Notes: generated by a model from the letters alone, not told the origin. A stretch of DNA of 60,000 bases from Takakia lepidozioides (GCA_030704615.1 CM060734.1:19780001-19840000), one strand, 5' to 3'; positions 46,492 to 57,489 are shown, counted from the first letter of the stretch. Translations and numbers: made by a program.

Positions 46492-47390
46492 ATGCAGGTG
46501 GTGAGACCTGCCCTCCCAGGCGATATCGACAAGCTGAAATTCTCTTTCCGGGATGGATATCGAATGGGGTCTGCCGCCTTTTACGTTTCCATTGAGAACG
46601 ACCACGGAGCTTCCCGTGCCCACACTTCCGATGAGGTGGACAAATGGGGTCCCCATTGGCAAACGCGAAATGAGGAGTTCGAGAGATCGATTGCTAGTGA
46701 TCCTCTTTTCCAGCACATGCCCGGTAAGATGTTCTACGTGTGGGACGGCAATCATCGCCTCCTGGCATGGATGGAGCACATTGCCCAAGCCCACCCCAAC
46801 GATCTCGATTGGCATTTCGCCGTCGATTGTGTTGTGCTGAAGGTTGCGGGGCCCAAAGATCGCAGTCTTCTCAAAGCTGCAATGGCCGACATCAACTCGT
46901 AAGCTACAACCCCTCTCGCTTTTGGACTTTGAATTTGGAAGTCATTTCATTGCGAATCCTCATATATGATGAAAATTCCCATTTCAGTATTGTTTGATGG
47001 AAATGTGGCACTGCAGGGTGACTGAGAATGCCTTCATTGCCACCAACTTGTCCCATATGCTCTTCCGAGTGAAGGATGTCGGGAAGCAGGGGGTGCAAGA
47101 GTTTGCCAATTCCCTCAGTGCCGACCTCCTGCGCAAGTCGGAGGCAAAGGCAGACAGAACCTGGTATAGGCTGAGCGTCGACGCCATGGTGGACTACATA
47201 TTTCGGGTAAAGCTCATGACAGTTTTGTTGAGCTAATCTGTCTCTCCTCCCCCAATAGAAGAAATTGTGTTGAGCAGGATCTCTAATCTTATGTGCGCAT
47301 TCTTGACAGACGAAAATACAGCAGGATTTGGCACATGCGCGGAGGTTCTACAGAATTGTTTTTAATTCCATTCTGAAGCCATATGCTTGA
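46492..47390 (+). CDS. ParB/sulfiredoxin-fold-like protein with DGNHR motif (three exons)
   Basis: Exons 46492-46898, 47017-47206 and 47310-47390 join in phase (phase 2, then phase 0) with GT-AG borders and give 225 residues. Near residues 79-92 is MFYVWDGNHRLLAW. D-G-x-H-R followed by a helix is the signature of the ParB N-terminal/sulfiredoxin-like fold, whose members include ParB CTPases and phage or bacterial ParB-like nucleases often linked to DNA methyltransferases. The segment before it (VVRPALPGDIDKL) resembles the fold's first strand. The ATG follows directly on a repeat and overlaps TGCAG|GTGG, which looks like an acceptor, so the real gene may begin further upstream. It is open throughout, unlike many neighbours. 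The fold call is from one motif plus context. Confidence 0.55.
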
Positions 47391-47642
47391 TAACAACATG
47401 AAGAGTTGCATGCAAAATATCACCCCAAAGTTTCAAATCAATCTAAAATCATTTGGCAGGGGAACAATTGGTTCACCCATTGACCCGGTGTACACTGTCA
47501 CTCTTCAAGATTCGTGGGTGTGGTGCTTGATTATCCCATATGATGGACCCAGTTGCCATGACCAAGTAACAAACCATTAAAATATTATGGTACGAGACAA
47601 ACACAATTGAAAACAACATTTATTCAAACATGATGTACAGTC

Positions 47643-49174
47643 AGAGGTCTACAAGTTTCTATCCATCCTCCAGCAATTTTTGGGCTCAGGCCAATTGAAT
47701 AGCCCCGTCATGAAACGCTTCACAATATTTTCTAGTTTGTACCGCAACTCTACTGTGTTTACACACAAGTTTTCCAGAGCCGAAGCAAAACAGGTTCCAG
47801 TAGACATATCGTTGAACAGGCTTGCATCGAACGTGTTACCCCCATTTATTGCCTAGGCTATCTTCCCAATTGCAAAGGTCTCTGATGACATGGTTAGAGG
47901 GGGCCTACAAGGTGTGCCATTTGACTGGTTGTTGGTTACATTATGAACAATTGCAATTTCAGGTGCAATCCACCATCTATGTGCGAGAGTCTTTATCATC
48001 TTGTCTCTGCTCTCGAAAATGTACAACGTGGTTTTTGGGTCATCCGTCGCGGAGGCCATCCCCCGATCGCATACCCCGATGTACACATCTTCAGCCCCTT
48101 GTGGAAAATGCAACAAGATGTTGTCGGGGGACATGTCGTTGTGCAAGACGTGGTGATTATGGACATTGAGCATGATGTGCAAAAGCGCCCATGCCAATTG
48201 GGTGCGATTATGTCGGAATCGAATCAGACGGTTGACCTACTGCATTTCCTGCTCCATCTCCCGTCGTTCCATTAACTCCTTGTTATCCCGATCATTCCCC
48301 CATTTCCTGTCAATACTCAACCATGATCGTATGGTCCCCCCATTCTACCAATGTGTGTAACCTTCATTTCGACGTGGATGCAACGCAAAATACTTTATGA
48401 TGCCGAAATGATGGAACTTTACAACCAACGCCTCATTGTTATGTTGGACTTTGGCAAGCTTAGCATTTGTTTCCCTGGGCGTTTTCCCTGCTAGCTCCCA
48501 GGATGGAGGAATGAATTGATTCCCAACAATTCTAACCCTCCGAATTGTACCATACCCTCCCTGTTTGGGCGCATCGAGTTGTTGTACCTGTGCGTTTGTG
48601 GATATGTATCTCACGTTCAATGCCGCATCCGCGGACGAGGACCTTGCCTTCCATGGGAGTGGTTTCGTACGTCGTTTGTCGTGGGCCTTTGTCATGTCAG
48701 ACCACCAATCCACAAACACAAACAACTCCTCCTTTGAAGTTGGCATGCGACCTTCAGCTACAGGTGTTCTCGTAACAAACTTGTCCATGATTTGCCTCAG
48801 ATTCCATGTGGCATCATGGGCTCGGTCCTCCATCCATTTCGTGAACTGGAACTTTGCTCTGTCCTCCTCCCATTCATCCCCGGGAACATCGACATTGTGC
48901 GTTTGAATCCTCCCTCATTTTCATCTCCATATTGTGCTGGAATCTAAGGAACCCCTCATTCGCATGTCGGACATACAAAAGATTCAAACGCATTATGTCA
49001 TTGTCCTTCAAATAATCCAGCACTACTTGCTTCACCACCTTTGCGGCCTCTGCGCTTGGATAGTTTTTTTTGTTGACCTGACTATCCCGTTCATGTGCAT
49101 GTTTACGCTTCCTACCTTTACACCCACTTCCTGAGGAACCCCTGACACTGCGTTCGAAGCAATATTTCCGGACA
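47643..49174 (-). pseudogene. Protein-kinase-like gene (stops and a frameshift)
   Basis: From an ATG at 49174 the N-terminal part is basic and helical. A one-base shift near 48905 leads to a long frame with KWMEDRAHDATWNLRQIMDK and FVDWWSDMTKAHDKR. Kinase features follow: GGYGTIRRVRI (glycine loop), ALVVKFH (the ATP-binding Lys), VLHNDMSPDNILL (catalytic loop HxDxxxxN), GVCDRGMA at the DFG position and WWIAPEIAI (APE). In-frame stops interrupt it near 48358, 48240 and 47853, after which the frame continues to 47643. It is decayed. DRG instead of DFG places it among divergent kinases of unknown substrate. It lies just inside a CACTA-type terminus and may be cargo of that element. Confidence 0.7.
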
Positions 49175-49465
49175 TGATGAAAGTACTATGCGGAATAGAC
49201 GCGGTTTCGTAACGGAAAACTAAACCCAGACTATTGATAACCTTATATATTAGTAGACCAATTCCTCACCTTCTATTGGAAAAGTACCCAAAGCAAACTG
49301 TCTCCCGCAGTCCCAGGAAAAAAAGACAAAAACTCCTCCCCCACACAAATCCACTTTCTCCCCCTCCCCCTACGGCTCAGTCCTGGCTACCGAAGTGGAA
49401 ACTCCAAGAAGCCCCAGAACCGCACTCACAGAGAGGAAAAAAGTGGGTTGGGAATGAGGGGTAGG

Positions 49466-49475
49466 CCTTTATATA
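49466..49475 (-). promoter_or_regulatory. TATA box upstream of the kinase-like gene
   Basis: On the minus strand the sequence reads TATATAAAGG, about 290 bases upstream of the ATG at 49174, between the coding region and the subterminal repeats. A good plant TATA match in a plausible place. Confidence 0.5.
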
Positions 49476-49486
49476 CTGCCTGGAGA

Positions 49487-49707
49487 GGCCTGCCTTGAGC
49501 GGCGCGCGACCGCCTCTGCTGCCCATTCACGCCTCGCCACGTGTTCAGGTAGCGGTCGCACCTATGGGTGGTCGCATTTAATAACAAAACAAAAAAAGTG
49601 CTGCGACACCACCCCCCCCCCCCCCCGCCGGTGGTCGCACCTTTTTAAAAACAAAACGAAAATGTGCGACCCCCCATAAGCGGTCGCACTTGAGTATTAG
49701 AGTAGTG
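49487..49707 (-). mobile_element. CACTA-type element terminus with CGGTCGCA subterminal repeats
   Basis: Read on the minus strand from 49707 the sequence begins CACTACTCTAATACTC, then carries TGCGACCGC and GGTCGCAC motifs in both orientations up to 49487. A terminal CACTA followed by short alternating motifs is the hallmark of En/Spm (CACTA) elements. The element would extend towards lower coordinates and include the kinase-like gene. I did not find its other end. Confidence 0.55.
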
Positions 49708-50327
49708 GTTGTAGGCTCTTTTAACCCCCACAATTCAAAGTAATTTCATTCATCTTAACAAAGTCGAAGGCTCTTAAGGTCCTCCGAAGTCATTGAGAGA
49801 CCGTTCCACAAGCATGGGTTTAGTGGAGAAGACCCGAACAATAATCTGCTTTGGAAAGATTCTAAGACCATTATTGAGACATCAGAGAGATTTAGACGTG
49901 AGGTTTCCATTAGTTATTCGATGAAATCCCTAGAAAGCTTGGTTACAAAAAATTGTGGAGTTGGAGAATGATATTACATTGAAAGAGTTACAATTTAAAC
50001 ACTTCAAGATGCAAATGAAGAGTTTGAAAGAGGTACAAAACTTATTTGAGTTAGATTTTTAATTTCAAAGCATTATTTTTTTATGATCTATTATTTTTAT
50101 TGAGATGGATAAAAATACAACATTTATCATTAACTGCTTTGTTGCAGGGTGATATATTTGAAATACCTACAGTCTATTTTTCTCTCTGCCTACGGCCAGA
50201 TGTTGGAACTTACAAGATATAGATTTTCTACACATTTTTACGACGTATTTTTATGCATTTGATATATAATATGATGGGACGGAATGTTGTGGTATGCATT
50301 TGTTGCTAACACATGCATGTTTTATTT

Positions 50328-50339
50328 GCTCTGATACCA
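50328..50339 (-). other. Primer-binding site for initiator tRNA-Met
   Basis: On the minus strand the sequence reads TGGTATCAGAGC, the standard primer-binding site of plant Ty1/copia retrotransposons, two bases after the LTR end. Confidence 0.8.
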
Positions 50340-50341
50340 CT

Positions 50342-50757
50342 TGTAAAGGATCTGACTACAAAATTTCAGGCGCTTTGCTTGGTTTGCTATTCACAGGGAA
50401 TTTACCAAAACTCCAAGGAAAACTGATTGCTCGGGATTTTGTTTCAACCGGACTCTCATCTATATCTGAATTCCAGCCAAGGCCCTATTCTTATTCCACT
50501 TCCCTCATTTACAAATTCACAGATCGATCAAGTGATCGTCACTCCTACTCTGGCCTGATTCCTTGTTCAAAAGATCTCTCTGTCAACCTATGTACTCATC
50601 TCATGCCATTCTATCTATGCACAGTACTGGACTACGATGTCCAGTCCGCCCCTCCACCACACCGTGCATCAACACATTCTATCACCATAGACCAGTGCAG
50701 ATCGATCATTTTTCTTCTTCTCACGACCTCTTTTTCTGCTCACCAAAAAGCACAACA
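50342..50757 (-). mobile_element. Copia-type LTR, solitary except for its primer-binding site
   Basis: On the minus strand it starts TGTTGTGCTTTTTGG and ends CCTTTACA (TG...CA), 416 bases, followed by the primer-binding site. Comparison with the uninterrupted right-hand repeat copy shows that only the LTR, the primer site and a few bases were added. No gag or pol sequence remains. The 165-codon open frame on the plus strand here is a by-product. Confidence 0.75.
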
Positions 50758-51227
50758 CCGGCTGGATTTGGATTTCAAATATGATTGGTGAGGTAAGGAT
50801 TGGAGGGGAATAACAAATGGATATTGGCAGTCGCACGCTTTAAAAAAGAAAAAAGAAAACATGGGACTGCCAATATTAACAGTCGCACGTATTTGGAAAA
50901 AAGAAAAACATGCGACCGCCAATAATGACAGTCGCATGTATTTATAAATAAAATAAAATAATGTGACTCTAATATTGGTGGTCGTATGCATTTGTTTAAA
51001 AACAAATGTTGTGACTGTCGATATTAACAGTCGCAGATATTTAAAAATAAAAATAAATGTGATTGCCGTTGTTGGCGGTCGCTTATATATATTTTTAGAT
51101 GCGTGTAATCGCCAATTATTGGCGGTTGCATGTATTTATTTAATTACATGTGACCGTTCTATTATGACGATAACATGTATTTTATTTATTTTTAAATTAC
51201 ACGTGATCGTCAATTACTGGTGGTGGC

Positions 51228-51251
51228 ATATATATATATATATATATATAT
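51228..51251. repeat. TA microsatellite
   Basis: An uninterrupted run of about twelve TA dinucleotides inside the left CGGTCGCA array. Confidence 0.9.
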
Positions 51252-51737
51252 GATCACCAAATTATGACGGTCGTATGTATGTATGTATTTATTTATTATG
51301 TACTGGTGATCGTACATATTTATAATTACTAATTATATACGATTGCCACAAATATGCGACCGTATGAATAGACATTACAACTATGGAAAATGCAGGTGAT
51401 GATAATCCTATTTTGTTGCTTGAAACTCTTGCATTGGAAGATTAGGTGGCTGCAGCTGGCTTGTGGAAGAGGAGGAGGCAGAATATCTGTGTGATAGCCA
51501 AATTAGTCTGTCGTTGGGAATTTGTCCAAGTATTTATCGTGTTGGGCATAGATGAAGGACCAACCGCGGTCAAGACGTATTAAGGGAGAGTGATAGAATA
51601 CGGTGGTGCTCCCCATAGTTGGAGAGCATCGTAGTTAGCATGCTAGTGAAGAGTTTATATATGGTGTTAGCTAAGATTATGCCAAGGAGCTGTCATACTG
51701 GGAAAAGAATGGCTCCGCAATTAAGGAGGTCCTTAGG

Positions 51738-52256
51738 ATGGCTAACCCTGAAGATGACCAACCTGCTTCTACTCAGAAATCTTCCAACACTTCAGATAAT
51801 GATTTTATTCCATCTGTAGGTAACCACCATATCTTAGGGCATATGGTGTTGCATGACAGTGAAAATGAAGGAGTCAGGGAGTTTTGTGAGCAAGTGGAGC
51901 TCTCACAAGTGGAGCAAGACCATGCTGCAGGTGCCACTCCAGGTAACTTGCAATGTATGCCATGGATGCCTCCCCATGCTGTGGAACTGGAAATTGCTAA
52001 TAATGAATACATGATGTGGCACCCCCTTGCTAATATCAATTTGCTGGCACCCATTTCAGTGGAAATGTTGGTCAAATGGGGTAATATCACACCTGTTGAA
52101 CGCAACAGATGTGCACAAGATGCCAATGATGGATTTCAGAGATTAAAAAAGGAGTCAATTGCTCTGTCTTGGTCTCTAAGAACATTCTATCACAAACTAT
52201 GTGATAAATGTGGGAATCTGACCTTAAGGACCAAGAATAATCTACCCACTGACTAA
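51738..52256 (+). CDS. Uncharacterised open frame between the two direct repeats
   Basis: A 172-codon frame starting MANPEDDQPASTQ, acidic at first, with EFCEQVELSQVEQDH and a C-terminal HKLCDKCGNLTLRTKN containing a C-x2-C pair. I recognise no family. Codon use looks plausible and the frame is longer than chance in this AT-rich DNA. It may be a fragment of an element gene; upstream sequence at 51440-51720 looks similar in style but has stops. Confidence 0.35.
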   Translation: MANPEDDQPASTQKSSNTSDNDFIPSVGNHHILGHMVLHDSENEGVREFCEQVELSQVEQDHAAGATPGNLQCMPWMPPHAVELEIANNEYMMWHPLANINLLAPISVEMLVKWGNITPVERNRCAQDANDGFQRLKKESIALSWSLRTFYHKLCDKCGNLTLRTKNNLPTD

Positions 52257-52519
52257 CTCCTGAGGTGTCCATTGCTTCTTGTAATCTACCATACATCATG
52301 GAGATTTACAAATTATAGAAGAAGAAAAATATCGATGGATTACAAATACGCACAATTATGTTTTCAGCGAGACTGCTAGTCTGCTCACATGTGTATTATG
52401 AATCTTCTACCTCTTGTAAAAGATTGGGTCAAGGCAAGACTAGAAACTTTTGAAAGATTTTACAAAGTCTCCACGTCTATGTATTAGATCATAGATATCA
52501 TCACAGACTTTACATTTAA

Positions 52520-52900
52520 GACAAAAGTGAATGGTAATGACTTATTGGATTTGACGTAAGATGATCTAAAAGACTTCGGTGTGAGAGTCATCAGACATGT
52601 CAAATATTTAATAAACTGGATTGATCGCTATAATCACAGTCCCTTATTTCGATGAAAGATAAGATGATAGTCTAAATGCATACTGTCTAATTAGAGAAGA
52701 CAATTTCTTCAACCTTCAATCCATTGTCATGTAATAACGACAAAGTCACAACACCCTTTTTATGTGGAGAGGTTGGAGTCGGCGAAACATGCTATTTGAT
52801 TTACCTCCTACAAGTCATGATCCTCCACTTTCAATTGAACGAATTTGAAAAGAAAAAACCAACTGATGCTCCAACATAATTTGGTAGCACATAATTTATT
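52520..52900 (+). pseudogene. Possible SAM-domain and small-GTPase scraps
   Basis: 52520-52630 translates to GNDLLDLT, stop, DDLKDFGVRVIRHVK, reminiscent of the second half of a sterile alpha motif domain. 52765-52880 contains GVGETC...LIYL and, later, PTDAPT, stop, FG, loosely like the P-loop and switch I of plant ROP GTPases. Both are short and broken by stops. Nearby direct repeats of GTAATAA...ATCACAACA weaken the second match. Confidence 0.2.
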
Positions 52901-53099
52901 TGGCCATAAATATCTCCGAGAGTTTTATCTTATGCAACATCGAACTTTCTCCGAGAGTTTTATCTTGTGCAATACCGAACCTTTAACACCAATATGCCAT
53001 GTAATAATTTCGAAATCACAACATCCTCTTTATGTGGAAAGATTTAGTTGGCATCTGAATAACTTTGGAGGACATTGAGAGTTTTCGACTTTGTGAAGA

Positions 53100-54310
53100 T
53101 GATGGAAATTAATTTGAGTTGTGAAGGTTAAAAGAGCCTACAACCCCTACCCGGATCACTCAACGATACCACGAATTATTCCACAAGCATGAACTTAGTG
53201 CACAAGACCCGAACAATAATCTACTTTGAAAAGTTCTAAGGCCATTGTTAAAATATCAGATAAATTTGGATGTGAGGTTCCCATATCATTTATTCGATCA
53301 AATCCCTACAGGGCCTGGTCAGAAAGAATCGTGGAGCTGAGGAAATATATTATATTGAAATAATTGTTTGCTTCTAACGGACAACAATTTAAACACTAAA
53401 TCAAGATGCAAATGAAAAGTTTGAAAAAAATATAAAGCATGTTTTGAGTTAGATTTTTTATTTCAAAAAATATTTCTTATAATCTATTAATATTTTATTG
53501 AGATGAACAAAAATATAACATTAACTGATTTTTGCAAGGTGATATATTTGAAATGCCCACAATCTATCTACCCCTATCTCTATAGTCAAATGGTGGGACT
53601 TACAAGGTTTTTTTTATAGCATATTTTTGATGCATTTGATATATAATTTGATGGGACGGAATGTTGTGGTATGCATTTATTGCTAACATGCATGTTTCAT
53701 TTGTATTTTGATTTCAATACGATTGGTGGGGTGGGGATTGGAGGAAATAACAAGTGGATACTGGCGGTCGCACCCATTTTTAAAAAATGAAAAAGCATGC
53801 GACCGTAAATATTGACGGTCGCACGTATTTGAAAAAAAAAACATGCGAGCACCAATATTGGCAATCGCATGCATTTATAAATAAAATAAAATTATGTGAC
53901 GGAAAATGCTACAACCACTGATATTGACGTTCGTAGATATTTAAAAATAAAGACAAATATGACCGCCGTTATTGGCGGTCACTCCTAATTTTCTTTAGAT
54001 GCATGCAATGGCCAAGTTCTGACGGTCGTATGTATTTCTTTATTTTTTAACTAAATATAACCGTCTTATTATGGCGGTCGCATGTATTTCGTTATCTTTT
54101 AATTACATACGACCGTCAATTACTAATGGTCGCATGTATTTATTCATTTTTTAATTACATGCGACTGCCAAATTAATGAGATCATATATATATATAGTAC
54201 ACGCGACCTCCAGTATTGGAGGTTGCACCTATTTTTTGGTTATTTACTAATTTCATGCGACCGTTAGAAATATGCGACCGTATGAATATCGGCGGTCGCA
54301 TATTTATTTT
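53100..54310. repeat. Direct repeat unit, right copy (uninterrupted)
   Basis: Matches the left unit at 49790-51370 without the LTR. From 53755 it has about twelve CGGTCGCA/TGCGACCG motifs in both orientations, spaced 40-60 bases and separated by AT-rich tracts. I saw no CACTA terminus at its right edge. Confidence 0.8.
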
Positions 54311-54590
54311 TCATCATGTATTTGTCACCGCCACCGTGTCTGTAACGTGGCTGCTGAAGTGAGACATTTTTTACTTTATTTTTTAAATTAATATATCCGT
54401 AAAACCGACGTGACGCAGGTCCGGTTAGCGTCCGGTCTCACGCGACCTGACATGACGCTAATAACCCTGTTATCCTCGCTATCACAAAATATTACATCTT
54501 CTGTCGATGTGGATTTATTTGAATACCTGTCAATATTGCCTCTACTAGCAATAATGTTATAACATACCCATGACTTTTAGATAGCCTTAC

Positions 54591-54907
54591 TCATATGTCC
54601 ACTCCTTCCTTTATAAGGTGCACTTTGACTCCCTTTGCATCCTCGATGGACCCACATTTTGCATACATGTCCACCAGGGTACTGTTCAGAATGACATTTG
54701 GTACAATTCCAGCTCTGAATATGTCGCCATGGACCCCTTTTCCAGAGCTGCCAGGGCAATGTTCAGCCAAGAACCCACATTTGCAAGATAGACAAACTTC
54801 TTCACATCGTACACTAAGAAAAAAAAAGCTGTTATCAGCCACTCAAAGACAGGGGACCGAGCAAATAGCAGCAGAGGCCTGCAGAAACCACTAGAGTAAC
54901 ACGACAC
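54591..54907 (-). pseudogene. Pentatricopeptide repeat (PPR) protein fragment
   Basis: The minus strand encodes ALAALEKG in one frame and KGVHGDIFRAGIVPNVILNS then TLVDMYAKCGSIEDAKG in the next. This is the classic sequence of a plant PLS-class PPR protein, which binds organellar RNA. Only one to two repeats remain and a frameshift separates the two parts, so it is a relic. It is the best evidence that the DNA is from a land plant or close relative. Confidence 0.8.
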
Positions 54908-55310
54908 ACCTAGGAACCCTAAAAACGAGATGACACGAAAGGGAAGAGATGAAAATTAGTAAAATGAGAACAAGAGCTCCGAGAAGAAATAAACCTAAAA
55001 GAGACGAGGCAAAACACCAAAGAAATCTATGAAGCTCGGATTGAACACAACTACGACTACATAAAATGGATCTGCACACACTACGAGGACTACTCCTATC
55101 AAAGAAGAAAGCAACCAACGAGATCGTGATGCCTCCGAAACTCGAAGCAGCCCAAAGAAAACCTAAGTCCCTAAGCCTCTTGCTCGGCGAAGTGCAGAGC
55201 TCTCGAACCACGCGGACCCCAAGAAACACTAAGTCCCAGCCCTGTACAATGCGACCTAGCAACCCTAAATTCGAGCCAACCTTTTGAACTTTTTGAACGT
55301 TTTGCACCCT
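54908..55310. other. Possible leader or exon sequence, unresolved
   Basis: Read on the minus strand the block begins with GTTAGGGTGCAAAACG and AGGGTTGCTAGG, typical of plant 5' leaders, and stays open for 156 codons from 55361. The protein is hydrophobic and Ser-rich with no known motif. It could be a retroposed transcript end or chance. Confidence 0.25.
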
Positions 55311-55590
55311 AACACCGTATAGGCGGATGGATGAACCCATCCATGGGATGAATTCATTCATGTATATGCTTTTAAAATGACACGTGTAGTGATGTAGTTA
55401 TATATATAGAGTTATGAAACAATCTGCAGTCAGGCAGTCATAAGTTTACATGCCATGTCATCGATGGATGAGCTTATCCAATGGATGAATATATTCGTGT
55501 ATGTGCCTTCAAAATGACACGTGTAATAATGTAGTCGTATAAATAGAGCTATGAAACCATCTTCAGTCATGAAGTCATAAGTTTTTATGA
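55310..55590. repeat. Tandem duplication of about 125 bases
   Basis: AATGACACGTGTA(G/A)T(G/A)ATGTAGT...TATA(T/A)ATAGAG(T/C)TATGAAACCATC occurs at 55376 and again at 55514, with flanking GGATGAA...CATTCATGTATATG matching too. Confidence 0.8.
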
Positions 55591-55714
55591 AATGTCGTCC
55601 ACGTGTAGTGAAACATATCGCTCTGGCCATATAAACCATCCCTGTCATCGTGGTCAACAATGTTTGACCAACGCCCACTATATTTCCGGAGTCATGTAGT
55701 GATATCCATTATTA

Positions 55715-55870
55715 TTGCCCGTCCAAATGATTTTCGTTCGCTTTGAAACTTGGCCAATGTGTTCAATGTACCTTCTGATACGTCCCAGTGTAATACGAGA
55801 TCAATCGAAAATCGTTCGATTGTCCAATGAGGCGTTCACTTGTCATCTGGTTTTTGTTCAATGATAAAAT
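55715..55870. repeat. Dispersed inverted copy of the 26.7-kb repeat
   Basis: GTACATTGAACACAC...TGGGACC and the CATTGAACAAAAACCAG segment at 26690-26800 recur here as reverse complement, showing a mobile or once-mobile repeat family. Confidence 0.8.
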
Positions 55871-56800
55871 TATAATGCATTTCATCGCTCTGTAGTCATA
55901 TATTGACTGCTGTTTTTATGACTCCGCAAAAGTCGTGATTTTCTCCATGTTCTAGTTGTGGGTTCCCCTCTAACTTTTGACCAATTGTTGCCTGCCAAGT
56001 GCAGGATATTGTGTCCAAGTTTTAGCATGTAATGACCTATTTTTTATTAATGCCCCTTTGTATGCAATTGCTTAGGGGTACCCATGGATAAAAAGAACAA
56101 GATTTTTGCTTGAATGCAACTAGCAGCAAAAAATTTGCATGAAAAGAAAAATTTCGATGGTGAATAGATGCTAGGTAAGAATACAAAAAAATTCCACTAA
56201 TTCACACTTGAAATTTTCAAGTTTGGCTTAGGGGATGTAGCATAGAGTGAATTGTCCATGTGTCCTGGCCCCATGCGCTCATTGGTCCACGTCATGTAGT
56301 CAACACCGTCAAAACTTGAACACCACACAAAATATGCACTTTTCACACATGTCCAAAATTCTAGGGGGCTTTCTAGTAATCTAAATGGCAGGGGATTTGG
56401 TGCATTCAATAGCTGCTAGTGACCCAAAATGGGTCGCATCGTCCTTTAGGGGTTAATATAAAGTTGTGACATGCAATGTCCTTCACCATTTTTATGTATC
56501 TTTTACTTCAAGCACATGTGAGTGCTACCTATATTTAAACTGCCTTCAACTAATTAGAGTGTGGCAGATAATGAATTTAAGGTTTATAACTTCAGTTAAC
56601 TCAAACAACCTAGATTGAACTTGAGTGGTGTAGGTTTAAAATTGGTCAATTTAGTGGTACAGTTTCCAACTAAAGTAGTCAAATGGTTCACGTTTGACTC
56701 TTGAATGCACTTAAGTGCATTGAATTCTAAGCCAAAAATAAAATCATTACGCCCCTCAAATCCGCAATAAAATTGAATAAATTTCAGTATTTAACTTAAG
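55871..56800. other. No recognisable gene
   Basis: AT-rich DNA with short open frames only. The motif GTCATTACGCCCC at about 56745 also occurs near 24626, another piece of the dispersed repeats. Confidence 0.5.
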
Positions 56801-56802
56801 TG

Positions 56803-57045
56803 GCTGCACATCAGCTGGTAAGTGCACAGTGTGTCGCCCTGGTGGTTCGGGGTTCAAACCCGCTGCCCTGCCTAGTGTGTGGATTGTTTGTGACCGGCTG
56901 GTCTGGTGGTGACGTTTCCCACCTGTGTGCCTAATGGCTTATCTGAAAGGGGGTTAATTTTCCCCCCTCCTCAAGGGCCTGAATTGTGAGCAGTCGCTCC
57001 CAGGTTTCCTTTTAGAAAAAAAAAAAGAAAAGAAAAGAAAAGCTT
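56803..57045 (+). mobile_element. tRNA-derived SINE
   Basis: The head contains an A-box-like TGGCTGCACATCAGCTGG and a B-box GGGTTCAAACCC with a paired T-arm, followed by a unique body and an A-rich tail (AAAAAAAAAAAGAAAAG). This is the layout of a polymerase III-transcribed SINE. A target-site duplication is not clear. It does not fold as a full tRNA. Confidence 0.7.
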
Positions 57046-57480
57046 ATAATAAGTTTTAAGATTGAGTCAATTAAAGTGAACTTGATTACAACTTTAAATT
57101 TGACTCGAAATAAACTCCTTAAACTATTGATTTTAAAAATTTCATTGTGTTTGGTTTAAATTTAAACTTTGATTTAGTTATTAATTTTTTATTTTTAAAA
57201 AAAAAGACTTGAGGTGGTTGTAAGCTCGAACATATGTTATTTTTAGGACGTTGAACTTGAGTGGCTACAACTAGAGTGACCAATGTTGTCTTTCCACCCA
57301 ATAGCTTGGTTGTTTTATTTCAACTAGTTTTGTTTTTAATACTCATTTTTGTTTGTACCATATATCGTAAAGAATTCTGAATTATGGATGTTAAAATTGA
57401 GAAAAAGGTTTGAGTGACCATCTTCTTAGATGATATGATACACAAAGCAAGGATTTAAACCATGAAGCCTCTCATTTTAC
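57046..57480. other. No recognisable gene
   Basis: AT-rich sequence with runs such as TTTTAAAAAAAAA; ends abruptly at the very GC-rich block that follows. Confidence 0.5.
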
Positions 57481-57489
57481 AATAATTGG

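Larger units (their letters stand above)
49712..51370. repeat. Direct repeat unit, left copy (interrupted by an LTR)
   Basis: 49790-50327 and 50768-51370 match 53160-53700 and 53700-54310 in the same orientation (for example GACCCGAACAATAATCT at 49831 and 53208). From 50815 the unit carries CGGTCGCATGTATTT-type motifs in both orientations spaced by AT-rich DNA, like CACTA subterminal regions. 49712-49785 also has an inverted copy at about 53050-53135 (GTTGTAGGCTCTTTTAACC). Confidence 0.8.

Noticed and set aside
50294-50791. A 165-codon open frame as a gene
   Set aside because: It lies within the copia LTR on the opposite strand and has no protein family features.
52765-52900. A ROP small-GTPase pseudogene
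   Set aside because: Only two very short matches separated by unrelated sequence and stops; local direct repeats explain part of the pattern. Kept only as a low-confidence scrap.
56803-56880. A true tRNA gene
   Set aside because: The B box and T-arm are good, but the acceptor and anticodon arms do not pair and an A-rich tail follows, so it is a SINE head.
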